NCBI GenBank assembly: GCA_947567425.1
Contig: CANOLV010000002.1
Span: 1 to 64,000, forward strand
Source: an uncultured Porphyromonadaceae bacterium
GTDB lineage: Bacteria; Bacteroidota; Bacteroidia; Bacteroidales; Muribaculaceae
Direction of reading: 5' to 3'
Length of the DNA stretch: 64,000 bases
Part shown: one piece after another, positions 8,104 through 16,030 of the stretch
Position numbering within the stretch: position 1 is the stretch's first letter
How the letters are laid out: each line of letters opens with the position of its first letter
Position numbers and translations under genes: made by a program
Notes under the pieces: model-generated
What the model saw: the letters and a program-made list of their open reading frames with translations, nothing else
Told to the model about the DNA's origin: nothing
Database searches by the model: none

Positions 8104-8356
8104 GAATTGGTTGCTCGTAGTCAACACAGGAATCATCAGTCATAATTTACAAACTGTTAATTAGATGGATGGAGCACACGCTGCCCGCTTCCTCGACTTG
8201 CTGCGTCAGGAGATCGTGGATCTATAATACATCACTGAATGGTTCGGGCTTGCCGCTGTATCTACTCGATGTCTTGGGAACGGTTGGGCGGGGAGGACGG
8301 GGTTGTGTCTGAAGCGGTATGCCGTAGGCACGTCGGCAGAGCCGGCGAAGATGGAT
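8104..8356. other. Gap with no supported gene
   Basis: About 250 bases. A 20-codon frame from 8165 (MDGAHAARFLDLLRQEIVDL) is seen but has no context to support it. The right part is GC-rich and merges with the palindromic repeats that follow. Confidence 0.4.
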
Positions 8357-8620
8357 AGCCACAAGCAAGGTCGCTGTAGGCGGCCGTAGCTTGTGGTTGA
8401 ATCGGTCCCCTTCCCCTCTCCGTCGGCCGCACGAAATGCGGGTGTTGCGTTTGTTCGGCTACTCTGTAGCCGTGTTTTTTGGGAGCCTGTACCCCACCCC
8501 AAGCTGCGCCCGGCTCTGCCGAGCTTGCTTGGGGCTATCATTGTGTCGTGGCTCCGCCACGATAGCCTACGGCATGGCTCTGCTGTGGAGAGAGGACGGC
8601 CAACATCCATAGATCGAGCC
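8357..8620. repeat. REP-like palindromic repeat cluster, copy 1
   Basis: GC-rich run of hairpins between genes: CCACAAGC/GCTTGTGG (8359 to 8396), CGGCTAC-tct-GTAGCCG (near 8457), CCCCAAGC...GCTTGGGG (about 8500 to 8537) and TCGTGGCTCCGCCACGA (about 8548 to 8564). The last two hairpins, with the GGCTCTGCCGAGCTTGCTTG core, recur with few changes at 63640 to 63700, and in shorter form at 8955 to 9020. The open frames over this stretch are shadows of the palindromes. Confidence 0.75.
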
Positions 8621-8668
8621 TCGGAGAGGCTCTTTGTCTGAATAAATTGTCGCCATCTAAAATTTTAT

Positions 8669-8676
8669 TAACTTTG
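8669..8676 (+). promoter_or_regulatory. -7 element TAACTTTG before the transposase remnant
   Basis: TAACTTTG matches the Bacteroidetes -7 consensus and lies 5 bases before the ATG of the broken transposase gene, so a transcript would be almost leaderless. Confidence 0.45.
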
Positions 8677-8681
8677 TCATT

Positions 8682-8843
8682 ATGAGCAAGGTTACATCTT
8701 TATACCATATAGTTTTCTGCGCCAAGGAATGCCGGATGACTATTCCCGATGAGCATAGTCAAGACCTTTATCGGTTTATTTGGAAAGAGGTCACCAATAT
8801 GAAATCGAGATTGCTCCGGGTCGGCGGTATATTTGGGGACTAA
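8682..8843 (+). pseudogene. Truncated IS200/RAYT-type (Y1) transposase remnant
   Basis: The frame from the ATG at 8682 gives 53 residues starting MSKVTSLYHIVFCAKECR, which is the N-terminal strand of IS200/REP-associated tyrosine transposases (usual form: LYHIVFxTKxR), followed by a helix with IWKEVTNMKSRLLRVGGI where active members continue to the H-x-H (HUH) motif. Here a stop follows at once, so the HUH motif and catalytic tyrosine are missing. It lies between two REP-like palindrome clusters, the usual setting of RAYT genes, which suggests the repeats were once mobilised by this enzyme. Clearly non-functional. Confidence 0.7.
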
Positions 8844-8930
8844 GTTCAACCGAGAAGTCGTCAGCATTTACAGATATACCGATCTGGACTATCATCCTTC
8901 AGTTCTGATGTAGGGTTTATATGAGACGCC

Positions 8931-9060
8931 TCTCCGAGGCTATCCCTGAGATGGGTGCATGTCCCCAGGCTGCGCCTGGGGTTTACCACGATGAGCGTGG
9001 CTCCGCCACGATTGTCCTTGCCCGGATTTAGGCTCCATGTACCGGGTTACGCTCGGACAT
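8931..9060. repeat. REP-like palindromic repeat cluster, copy 2
   Basis: Hairpins CCCCAGG-ctgcg-CCTGGGG (about 8963 to 8982) and CGTGGCTCCGCCACG (about 8996 to 9010), followed by GGCTCCATGTACCGGGTTA. The GGCTCCATGTACCGG tail and the GTGGCTCCGCCAC hairpin both recur at the end of the window (63670 to 63770), so the two are copies of one family. Copy 1 lies on the other side of the transposase remnant. Confidence 0.75.
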
Positions 9061-9080
9061 TTGCCAGGGATGTGGTGAGG

Positions 9081-9112
9081 TTTGGAGACATTGTTTGAAA
9101 ATTGTATCTTTG
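9081..9112 (+). promoter_or_regulatory. Bacteroidetes-type promoter
   Basis: TTTG at 9081 and TATCTTTG at 9105, 20 bases apart, match the -33/-7 consensus closely. It would drive the small genes that start at 9141. Confidence 0.7.
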
Positions 9113-9140
9113 CAATTGAATCGGTGCAAAGCAAATTAAT

Positions 9141-9254
9141 ATGGACAACGCGATTTTATATATTCTGCTTCCGGATTTCGCGGGACATGAGATGCTGTAT
9201 CCGGCTCAGGCAATAGCCTCGGACGTGTATGACTTTAAGAAAATAGAGCTATGA
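9141..9254 (+). CDS. Short ORF (37 aa), possible remnant of a DJ-1/PfpI-like gene
   Basis: MDNAILYILLPDFAGHEMLY begins like the first strand and turn of DJ-1/PfpI proteins, then runs on for 17 residues to a TGA that overlaps the ATG of the next gene (ATGA). It is far too short for that family (about 190 residues), so it is either a truncated leftover or a true small leader-type gene. A good promoter lies 29 bases upstream and the stop/start overlap suggests translational coupling, which argues that it is still expressed. Confidence 0.4.
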   Translation: MDNAILYILLPDFAGHEMLYPAQAIASDVYDFKKIEL

Positions 9255-9445
9255 GGACAATAAGGTTTTATCGAATTATGCAATATGTGTTTGCCGCAAT
9301 CGCGATTATTGCATTTATCCGGTCATGTGTCGACGCGTTTAATTCGCTTGCACCGATGTCTTGCGTAGCTACGGCATCGGCCGCATCAATAATTTTCAGA
9401 CGCAGGGCACGTCAACTCACCGACAAAGAATCTGAAAAGTCCTAA
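9251..9445 (+). CDS. Small membrane protein
   Basis: A 64-residue protein with one clear hydrophobic segment, YVFAAIAIIAFIRSCVDAF, and a weaker second one near CVATASAASIIF, ending in a charged tail. It probably sits in the inner membrane. Its ATG overlaps the stop of the 37-residue ORF. Family unknown; the next gene starts 68 bases later. Confidence 0.5.
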   Translation: MRTIRFYRIMQYVFAAIAIIAFIRSCVDAFNSLAPMSCVATASAASIIFRRRARQLTDKESEKS

Positions 9446-9512
9446 CGGACAAGCAGATGACCTGTCGTACGTAGATATGCGAGAGTCCTTGAATGAATAA
9501 AAAAACGATTGT

Positions 9513-10019
9513 ATGGGTAAGGATTTATACATCGCCCGATGGTGGGGCAACTTTGTGGGAGGAAGCGACGATTCCTTGCTTCTGCTTGATTACTTCGGAA
9601 TGCAGAAAGAAGAAAAACTGTCGCTTAAAAAAATAATGGCAGACCTTCACATCGACGCTATCCTGAAGAACGGGGATGTGAATGACGGTGATGCCTATTT
9701 TGAAATGGGAGACTCATGCGAAGCGCATTTTGACATGGCAGTCGATGTGGTGACAGACTTGTCGGCAATCCTGTTGGAAAGCCTTGAAAACGGGGCAGTC
9801 GAAATGTCTGCTTTAGATGAAGACAGAGAGTATGCAACCACATTTTCCATACTTGCCGGCGAAGAGGATGTAAGGTTGCTTCTTGGAGGCTTGGACAGTT
9901 TCATTGCCGTTCCTCAAGAATATGGACTGGCAGAGATGATGACGGAGGAGGATTTGCATGAACTGGTCGATGACTGTATCGAAATCCGCGATTCATTGCA
10001 AAAAGCGATTGATCATTAA
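9513..10019 (+). CDS. Unknown acidic protein, immunity-type candidate
   Basis: A 168-residue acidic soluble protein without signal peptide. The start MGKDLYIARWWGNF is followed by helices and strands; acidic stretches (DVNDGDAYFEMGD, MMTEEDLHELVDDCIEI) dominate. I do not recognise a family. It lies 22 bases before the Sel1 gene and looks like a member of the same array of small, acidic, immunity-type proteins, but this is inferred from neighbours only. Confidence 0.55.
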   Translation: MGKDLYIARWWGNFVGGSDDSLLLLDYFGMQKEEKLSLKKIMADLHIDAILKNGDVNDGDAYFEMGDSCEAHFDMAVDVVTDLSAILLESLENGAVEMSALDEDREYATTFSILAGEEDVRLLLGGLDSFIAVPQEYGLAEMMTEEDLHELVDDCIEIRDSLQKAIDH

Positions 10020-10041
10020 CTGCATAGGACAGGTCTAAAAA

Positions 10042-11166
10042 ATGAATGAATTGTCAGAGTATTTCAAAATCATAAAGCAGAGCATTGATGATTTTGACGA
10101 TCCGGAGCAGGCCCGACCGGCGGTAGAGGCGATAACTCCTGCGGCCGAACAAGGCGATGCCAGGGCGCAATATCTGCTCGGCATGTATTACTACACGTTC
10201 TATTGCGAGGATTCCGCCAGTTTTCTGCCATGGATGGAGAGTGCGGCGGACAGCGACAATCTGAAAGCAATTAAATTCCTTGCCGACTATTACCGATTCA
10301 TCTGTGATGACATGGAGCCGGAGCAAAGAAAGCTATTGGGCCGGAAATGGCTTTACCGGATGATTGAGATGCTGACGAAGAAAGCTGATAAAGGTGTGGT
10401 GAGCGCGGCAAAATCTCTGATGAATCTTTATGTGCATGACCGTCCCTACGATATGACGGAAAAGGAAGGCAGGGAGGCAGCCTTGACGTGGTATGAACGC
10501 CTGATAGATATATTGAGCGAGAAAGCCGAACGGGGAACCGTCAGGGACAAGAAGAATCTTGCCGACACCCTTTCTTACGACTTGGGCGTACCGGAAGAAA
10601 TTGTCAGCTATCTGCCGGACCGGATGGATGAGGCTACACGGCTATATGAGGAGATTTCCGGAGAAAAGAAGGAGGGTGCTTCATACGTCGGTTTAGCACA
10701 GACATACAGCCGTGAAGGAAACGAAGAAAAGTCCTTTGAATGTTACATGAAGGCCGCTGAGATGGGTTATACCGATGCATATTACAATGTGGCAAACGCA
10801 TATCTCGACGGCGAAGGTGTGGGAAGGGATTTTGACAAGGCGTTTGAATGGTTCAAGAAAGCCTCCGACAGTGGAGACACTTATGCCAAATTGAAATTGG
10901 CGGAGTGCTACAAACGCGGTGCAGGTTGTGAACGAGATTATGCGAAGGCAATGGCATTGTATCAGCAGATAGCCGGCGACAAGAGTTTGAAAAGATATTC
11001 TTGTGTAGATATGGCAGAGTATGAGCTCGGCAATATGTACCTGAAAGGACTTGGCGTTGAAGTCGATTTGCGCAAGGCATACGACTATTTCAAACTCGCC
11101 GCCTCCCACGATAACCGCGCCGCAGAAAACGCCCTTAACAATAAGAAATTCCGCGACTTCAAATAA
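10042..11166 (+). CDS. Sel1-repeat protein
   Basis: A 374-residue soluble solenoid protein with at least five Sel1-like (TPR-like) repeats: AAEQGDARAQYLLGMYYY near residue 34, then from about 220 AAEMGYTDAYYNVANAYLDG, ASDSGDTYAKLKLAECYKRG, and YELGNMYLKGLGVEVDL near 325. Such proteins are scaffolds for protein contacts. No signal peptide, so it acts in the cytosol. It is the intact member of a small local family: a 5' fragment lies at 6073 and a 3' fragment at 5439. It is followed after 9 bases by an unknown gene in the same operon-like array. Confidence 0.85.
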   Translation: MNELSEYFKIIKQSIDDFDDPEQARPAVEAITPAAEQGDARAQYLLGMYYYTFYCEDSASFLPWMESAADSDNLKAIKFLADYYRFICDDMEPEQRKLLGRKWLYRMIEMLTKKADKGVVSAAKSLMNLYVHDRPYDMTEKEGREAALTWYERLIDILSEKAERGTVRDKKNLADTLSYDLGVPEEIVSYLPDRMDEATRLYEEISGEKKEGASYVGLAQTYSREGNEEKSFECYMKAAEMGYTDAYYNVANAYLDGEGVGRDFDKAFEWFKKASDSGDTYAKLKLAECYKRGAGCERDYAKAMALYQQIAGDKSLKRYSCVDMAEYELGNMYLKGLGVEVDLRKAYDYFKLAASHDNRAAENALNNKKFRDFK

Positions 11167-11175
11167 CAGAGAACT

Positions 11176-11910
11176 ATGGCAAAACTGCAAATGCTCTCCT
11201 TCGAGGACGACGATATTGTCGCGCGACGCATAAAGGAGAAATCGAATCATTGCGACGTGGCTCATCTGTATGTCGCCACTTACGGCATCTGTCAAGTTAT
11301 CCTACAGGAACTGTCGCCGATTGACCTTGACGGGAACGGCCGACTCACTATCTGCGCTAATGTGGAGAAACAAAATGTGAGTCCGGGATATAAGAATTGG
11401 AAAGGGGTGTTCAACGTGTCGACCTACGATTTGGACCGAGATGCCTCCCGCCGGCTGTATGAGTTCAAAGAGTTTGGCGAGAAGTTTGAGGAATATGTTG
11501 CCAATCTCGTGCTTGATGTCTTGACGGAGATTGATGAAATAAACGGAGGCAAGAACCGATTGGCACAACGGCGTGACGGGATTATGCAGAATCTGCGCGA
11601 CTGCGGCTTTGAGAAGAAAATCCTGCTCGAACGCTACTCCAAACTGAGCCGCGACAGAAAACACCGTGCTTTAGTCTATAACTGCTTCGGCCAAAGGATA
11701 GGCGATGCCCTGAAAGTGGAGATTGTCGACACAGCCACCGGCGAGGTAGTAGCATCGAAATGGGATGAAGAGTTGCCCCGCTGCGCTGACAGTCATAAGT
11801 CGTCCATAAACAAGACCGGTTGGGACGGCGACACATTCCGTATAAGCATCGGACGGCCGGAGCCGTTTGATAGCATATTGGTAGAATTAACACCCAATCA
11901 AATCCACTGA
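11176..11910 (+). CDS. Unknown protein, Sel1-linked
   Basis: A 244-residue soluble protein. The first 110 residues are alpha/beta (AHLYVATYGICQVILQELSP, then KGVFNVSTYDLDRDASRRLYEF), the middle is a charged helix pair, and the end is strand-rich (ALKVEIVDTATGEVVASKWDEELP). No family recognised and no catalytic motif seen. It starts 9 bases after the Sel1 gene and is followed after 18 bases by the next small gene, so the three are probably one transcript. Confidence 0.6.
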   Translation: MAKLQMLSFEDDDIVARRIKEKSNHCDVAHLYVATYGICQVILQELSPIDLDGNGRLTICANVEKQNVSPGYKNWKGVFNVSTYDLDRDASRRLYEFKEFGEKFEEYVANLVLDVLTEIDEINGGKNRLAQRRDGIMQNLRDCGFEKKILLERYSKLSRDRKHRALVYNCFGQRIGDALKVEIVDTATGEVVASKWDEELPRCADSHKSSINKTGWDGDTFRISIGRPEPFDSILVELTPNQIH

Positions 11911-11928
11911 ATTAATGAATGATGCGCC

Positions 11929-12360
11929 ATGTTTGATTATGAGGAGATAGACCGGACAGTACGTGACAATAAACTCCCTCTTCAAAAAATCGCTGGAATA
12001 GAAAAGGATGAATTGCTGCAGAAGCTATATGACACGTTCGTCATTGGCAATCCGCGCGCATTGTGGCTGAGTTTCAAGTATGTTCCGGACAGTATCGATT
12101 GCGATATGGAGGATCCTTATTGGCATCTGCCCGAAGTCATCGACAAGAACACAGTACTTTATTTCATCATCGACTACTGGAACACGGATTTCGTGGTTTT
12201 TAAAGGTCGCATGTCAGACATCCACACTTTTATCGGCGATTGCGACGGCCTCGATGAATTCTATCTAATGACCACAGAATATGATAAGCTGTACAGTATC
12301 ACCGACCATGACGACCTGCTTTATATCGACGTGAACAAAAACAAGCTCAGAAATGCATAG
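11929..12360 (+). CDS. DUF6756-like small protein, immunity-type candidate
   Basis: A 143-residue acidic protein. The C-terminal half, with VLYFIIDYWNTDFVVFKG, FIGDCDGLDEFYLMTTEYDK and ITDHDDLLYIDV, follows the order of strands seen in DUF6756-type proteins (a strand pair, then E-x-Y-x, then a closing 'N/D-H-x-D-x-L' strand). The match is by pattern and weak. It is the last gene of the forward array that starts with DMP19, so a toxin-immunity role is a reasonable guess. Confidence 0.5.
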   Translation: MFDYEEIDRTVRDNKLPLQKIAGIEKDELLQKLYDTFVIGNPRALWLSFKYVPDSIDCDMEDPYWHLPEVIDKNTVLYFIIDYWNTDFVVFKGRMSDIHTFIGDCDGLDEFYLMTTEYDKLYSITDHDDLLYIDVNKNKLRNA

Positions 12361-12498
12361 GCTGTCAGAAATGCGTCCGGGAAGATGGCATTAACGCCGG
12401 TGATGCTAAGGATGGGCTTATCCGTATGTATCTTGATAATTGCGGTGTCTCACTCACTTACCGTACTCTCGCTGAAAACGCCATTCACTTTGGATAGA
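12361..12498 (+). pseudogene. Open fragment without a start codon
   Basis: The frame reads CQKCVREDGINAGDAKDGL and then IRMYLDNCGVSLTYRTLAEN to a stop at 12498. Composition looks protein-like, but no start codon is in reach, so it may be the 3' end of a lost gene. Family not recognised. Confidence 0.25.
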
Positions 12499-12552
12499 GC
12501 GATAGCGGGAGAGTCATCCCGAGCTTTCAAAAAATGCCGAACTGTATGACAT

Positions 12553-13551
12553 TTATGAGAATGTTGTTTGTTCTGCCATTAAGATTTTATATTTCTCTCC
12601 TCGCTCTCCGGTTATCCGGTAAAACATATCCATCCCCGACATCGGATGAATTTGATTTTTTACAATCCGGTTAATTTTTGAAATCATCTGATTCATATCA
12701 TCTGAGTTGTTCTCACACATTACTGTCGCACTGTTACCATCAAGCCCATATCTTCCATGAGGTGCTACAATCTTAATAAGATCACTTACTTCATGTCTAT
12801 ACGTTTCAAGACTATTTAAGAAGATACCTTCCGGGTGCCGTAGGAACAGGGCGTAAACGACTCTCATTTTCGGCGAAAATCCAAATTTCATATTATCGAA
12901 CTCCGGCAACGTCACCTCCAGTCTATTATTAACCTTGATTGCAGATGGAGTTATATAAGAAATTATCATCTTGCTCTTTGTCGCCTCAAGCAACGCTTCA
13001 ATCGGTGCAAATGAATGCTCTTTGAGGACGTAAGTCTTAATTAGAGAGCGTATTATATCAAGGATATCCTTAGCTGATTTAGAAGCGATTTGCAGAGCTA
13101 TTTCATCCTCACGGTCAGCTTCTGAGACCTGATTATCGTCATCATCGTCATCATCTGTGAGAATACTATGAGTGCGGTTCAGCAATCCAAGCCCACGTCT
13201 GAACTTTGCTCTCAGGCGAGGCTCCTCTTCACGCACAAAATGCAGATGTCCTTTTCGCATATCCAGTATGTCAAGGGCGGCCTCGCAAAAATCACCAATA
13301 ATTTGTGGAAGATAACCATAATCTATATCTTTCCATTTGATATAGATATAGGCTTTTTCATCAAGGTTAACCAGACTTATACGCCTGATTACAATAGTGT
13401 CTTGTAGTTCTTCGCACGGAGCATCACTATGTACAACCGTAAATCCGTTAGCTTCTAACTCTTGGATTACAGCCACATGAGTATGCTCCATAACAAATCG
13501 ATATATTACGGCATAACCTGGCTCAATGTCTATGTTGTCAAATATATTCAT
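12553..13551 (-). CDS. Unknown protein with Bacteroidetes-type C-terminal domain
   Basis: A 332-residue soluble protein. Residues 130 to 140 are a run of eight aspartates. The C-terminal 110 residues (MRVVYALFLRHPEGIFLNSL ... INRIVKNQI ... FYRITGERGEKYKI) match a pattern I associate with otherwise unnamed Bacteroidetes proteins ('A-x-Y-x-L-F-L-R-H-P-E-G-I', then 'I-x-x-I', then 'G-E-R-G'). The N-terminal half is unlike anything I know. A TAATTTTG box at 13572 to 13579 on the minus strand lies 20 bases before the ATG, so it has its own promoter. Function unknown. Confidence 0.6.
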   Translation of the reverse strand: MNIFDNIDIEPGYAVIYRFVMEHTHVAVIQELEANGFTVVHSDAPCEELQDTIVIRRISLVNLDEKAYIYIKWKDIDYGYLPQIIGDFCEAALDILDMRKGHLHFVREEEPRLRAKFRRGLGLLNRTHSILTDDDDDDDNQVSEADREDEIALQIASKSAKDILDIIRSLIKTYVLKEHSFAPIEALLEATKSKMIISYITPSAIKVNNRLEVTLPEFDNMKFGFSPKMRVVYALFLRHPEGIFLNSLETYRHEVSDLIKIVAPHGRYGLDGNSATVMCENNSDDMNQMISKINRIVKNQIHPMSGMDMFYRITGERGEKYKILMAEQTTFS

Positions 13552-13571
13552 ATTATGTTATCTTTTTGATG

Positions 13572-13579
13572 CAAAATTA
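13572..13579 (-). promoter_or_regulatory. -7 element TAATTTTG for the 12553 to 13551 gene
   Basis: On the minus strand TAATTTTG matches TAnnTTTG and lies 20 bases before the ATG at 13551. Confidence 0.45.
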
Positions 13580-13616
13580 ATTCAACGACTTTTATCTTTC
13601 AAAAACGGCAACCTTG

Positions 13617-14390
13617 TCATTTTGATTGCTCGTCTTGCTCTTTGCAGGCTTCCCAATAGCCTTCATATCGTTTTCTCAACTTATCTGAGATAGGGAAGCG
13701 CAGTGGCATGATGTTGAGTGTATGTATATGTTCGTGATACACATATCCTGGCCCGTCTATCACGGCTACCTGGTCATCGCTAAAGTCAAGGCCGTAATAC
13801 CAGCCGAGATCCGAATCATCAGGTGTGTTGGGCGACAATTCTTCGAGGCATCTTTCTCGGTATCTCCAACACCAGTCAATATCAACAGGCGATTGGGTGG
13901 CAACAGCTAATCTTACGCAACTGTTGCGCTCGTCATATATCTCGACAATATCTCCTGCCTTAAACCTGATACTTTCAGCGGGGCGCCCACGGAATTTCCC
14001 ATATTCAGTATCAAAATCACGCTCCATTGACGAGCACCAAGTGTGATCTATCAAATTTCCCGTATTGTCATACAATCTCCACGTGATGCCATAATTGAAG
14101 CATCCCATGGTATCAAATACTCCAACAGGATATTCCTTGACATGAAAGCAATAAATATCATCCTCCTCACCTTGCTTCACCGCCTCTGAAACAGCTGTGC
14201 GGATTAATTCTTCCGCTCCTGACAGTGAAAGGCTGAAACCAATCCGACACTCTGTTACGGGGAATTTCGGATAATGATTGCGTCGGTGTTCCGGCAAGGG
14301 GGCAATCTTCAACATCGTGACTTCAAAGACGGTAGTTTCGTCGCGACGCGGGGGATTGAGGGCTGACCGCTTGAAATCTTCGTATGTCAT
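13617..14390 (-). CDS. Unknown protein coupled to a WYL regulator
   Basis: A 257-residue soluble protein, rich in Tyr, Trp and acidic residues. The middle part (RFKAGDIVEIYDERNSC, then DQVAVIDGPGYVYHEHIH) looks like a small beta barrel. No known catalytic motif is seen. Its ATG overlaps the TGA of the WYL regulator by 4 bases, so the two are translationally coupled and likely work together. Function unknown; WYL regulators often sit beside defence or stress genes. Confidence 0.6.
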   Translation of the reverse strand: MTYEDFKRSALNPPRRDETTVFEVTMLKIAPLPEHRRNHYPKFPVTECRIGFSLSLSGAEELIRTAVSEAVKQGEEDDIYCFHVKEYPVGVFDTMGCFNYGITWRLYDNTGNLIDHTWCSSMERDFDTEYGKFRGRPAESIRFKAGDIVEIYDERNSCVRLAVATQSPVDIDWCWRYRERCLEELSPNTPDDSDLGWYYGLDFSDDQVAVIDGPGYVYHEHIHTLNIMPLRFPISDKLRKRYEGYWEACKEQDEQSK

Positions 14391-15298
14391 ACATTGTTGT
14401 GATATAGGTTGGTCATACGGTTTACAAGTTTTGCCATCTCGTCGCGGAGCGATTGAGACTGTAGCACTTCTATCTGATCGCGGTGCAGGAGGAGTTCCTG
14501 CTCGAAGTCGAATGTCGGGACGAGCTCCATAGCAAAATCGGCGTAATTATCGGTAGTTTTTATCTCGCGCTGTGTGTGATGGAGTGGAAGAGAGCGGAGA
14601 TAGCCCGGTAATTCGGCGTATGCGCGGACTACTATTTTTTCGGGCGTTGCGTCGTCCCACGCATTTATGCCGTAGAAATGCTCGAAATGATCGGAAGGAT
14701 TGAAGCGCGAAGGATATTTGAAAGTTGTATCGAGTAAAGTCAGGTCTTTGATTCGGTCAAGTGAAAATTTGCGCTTCTCCCCGTTTTCGACCAAAACGAG
14801 CATATACCAACGGCGTTTAAACAGTTTCACGCATAGGGGACGTACTGTCCCTGTGAACGTCTTTCCGAAAAAGTTTTCATAGTCAATATGTACCTCTCGA
14901 TTCTCCTGCAATGCTTTTAATATCGGTTCAAGCCATTCACGGCCTGACGGTACATCTTCAAGCAAAATTTTTTCAGATATGGCTGCATTGCCGAGCAGGA
15001 GCTCTCCCAACGAAAAACTGTCCATCGCCCATTTTACAAGCGAATTTTCTTCGATCGCCTCCGGATTAGCGATGCGATAGAGATTCAGTCCGCGTCCACG
15101 CCGACACTCGATGTCGATGCCAAAATGACGGGCAATTGCCTGACAATGATTATAGAAAGTGCGTTTGCTCAGTGTCGTGTCGTTGTCATTGACTGACGAA
15201 CGTTCCCACTTATCGGCAATTTCATCGTAAGTCATCTCTCCGCCACGTTTCAGAGTGTCGATGAGCCATAGATATCGTTTTAGAAGAATCTCAACCAT
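14387..15298 (-). CDS. WYL-domain transcriptional regulator
   Basis: A 303-residue regulator with an N-terminal winged helix (YLWLIDTLKRGGEMTYDEIA, then LSKRTFYNHCQAIARHFGID) and a WYL domain at about 125 to 200: VHIDYENFFGKTFTGTVRPL followed by KRRWYMLVLVENGEKRKFSL. The 'RWY' and 'R-x-F-x-L-D-R-I' positions are those used for ligand binding. A C-terminal WCX-like part follows. WYL proteins sense nucleotides or DNA damage and often repress phage-defence or stress operons. It is the first gene of a two-gene unit with the unknown 257-residue protein. Its promoter (15323 to 15330) faces the terminator of the next operon. Confidence 0.9.
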   Translation of the reverse strand: MVEILLKRYLWLIDTLKRGGEMTYDEIADKWERSSVNDNDTTLSKRTFYNHCQAIARHFGIDIECRRGRGLNLYRIANPEAIEENSLVKWAMDSFSLGELLLGNAAISEKILLEDVPSGREWLEPILKALQENREVHIDYENFFGKTFTGTVRPLCVKLFKRRWYMLVLVENGEKRKFSLDRIKDLTLLDTTFKYPSRFNPSDHFEHFYGINAWDDATPEKIVVRAYAELPGYLRSLPLHHTQREIKTTDNYADFAMELVPTFDFEQELLLHRDQIEVLQSQSLRDEMAKLVNRMTNLYHNNV

Positions 15299-15322
15299 AA
15301 TGCGTTTTTAATTTTGATATTG

Positions 15323-15330
15323 CAAAGGTA
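15323..15330 (-). promoter_or_regulatory. -7 element TACCTTTG for the WYL regulator
   Basis: TACCTTTG on the minus strand matches the -7 consensus and lies 24 bases before the ATG at 15298. Confidence 0.6.
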
Positions 15331-15373
15331 ATTGGTTATTATGAAACATCGTTTCCGATTAAAATAAAAATCA

Positions 15374-15412
15374 GAAAAAACCGCCAATCAAAGTGAATCT
15401 ACGATTGGCGGT
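15374..15412 (-). terminator. Hairpin terminator after the 15431 to 18575 operon
   Basis: Perfect 10-bp arms ACCGCCAATC (15380) and GATTGGCGGT (15403). On the minus strand a run of Ts follows, 18 bases past the stop of the last gene. Confidence 0.85.
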
Positions 15413-15430
15413 GACGTTGAATATGACAGC

Positions 15431-15979
15431 TTAAGCCTTTCCTGAAATCTCTTTATCGTATATCTCCATGCATTTACCGAAAACGGTGGCCAAGTGAACA
15501 ACACCATTTTGGTATGGATCACACTCTCCGGTAATTATACCATAGCCGGGGCAGTAATTGCCATAGTCATTACACGGATTTGCTGCTTTGAGATTAATAG
15601 GACCGACAGAGAATGTGATTGCAGGTGTTTCTGGATCTTCACTGTAAGGTGCTACTATGGATTTTGTAAACCCATCCTGCTCAAAGTATGCCACAAATTT
15701 GAGGCTATCATTATAGTCAATATAGACCGTAGAAGCCCATTCACTTCTTTCTTCGTCTTCATAGATAGTCATAAGGCTCCAATCGTCACGATCCACATCA
15801 TCTCCTATTTCGGCATACAAATCTATCTTAACTGCGTTGATTCCACGCTTCTTCATTTCCTTTTTGATAATCTCCATGAGTTCCTTCTCCCGACTATCAA
15901 TCTCTGTCTGCAATCTATTTGCAGAATCAAGCTGCGACTTATAGCTGTCAAGCTCCTTGTTGAATTCTTTTATATCCAT
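15431..15979 (-). CDS. Unknown protein with N-terminal coiled coil
   Basis: A 182-residue acidic protein starting at the ATG MDIKEFNKEL; an upstream GTG at 16030 would add 17 residues. Residues 1 to 45 form a coiled coil (LDSYKSQLDSANRLQTEIDS), and the rest is strand-rich (ASTVYIDYNDSLKFVAYFEQ), ending in a segment with cysteines (NPCNDYGNYCPGYG). It is the last gene of a four-gene minus-strand operon closed by a strong terminator. Family unknown. Confidence 0.6.
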   Translation of the reverse strand: MDIKEFNKELDSYKSQLDSANRLQTEIDSREKELMEIIKKEMKKRGINAVKIDLYAEIGDDVDRDDWSLMTIYEDEERSEWASTVYIDYNDSLKFVAYFEQDGFTKSIVAPYSEDPETPAITFSVGPINLKAANPCNDYGNYCPGYGIITGECDPYQNGVVHLATVFGKCMEIYDKEISGKA

Positions 15980-16030
15980 AGTGTCAATAAATTGATTTGC
16001 TGACAAATTTACAAGCACATTCGGAAACAC

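Noticed and set aside
8391..8641. Overlapping open frames of 73 to 134 codons
   Set aside because: They follow the REP-like palindromes on both strands and have Arg/Pro/Ser-rich composition; no protein support.
13137..13165. Tandem CAT/CGT trinucleotide repeat
   Set aside because: It codes a run of aspartates inside the 332-residue protein; no sign of a separate repeat element.
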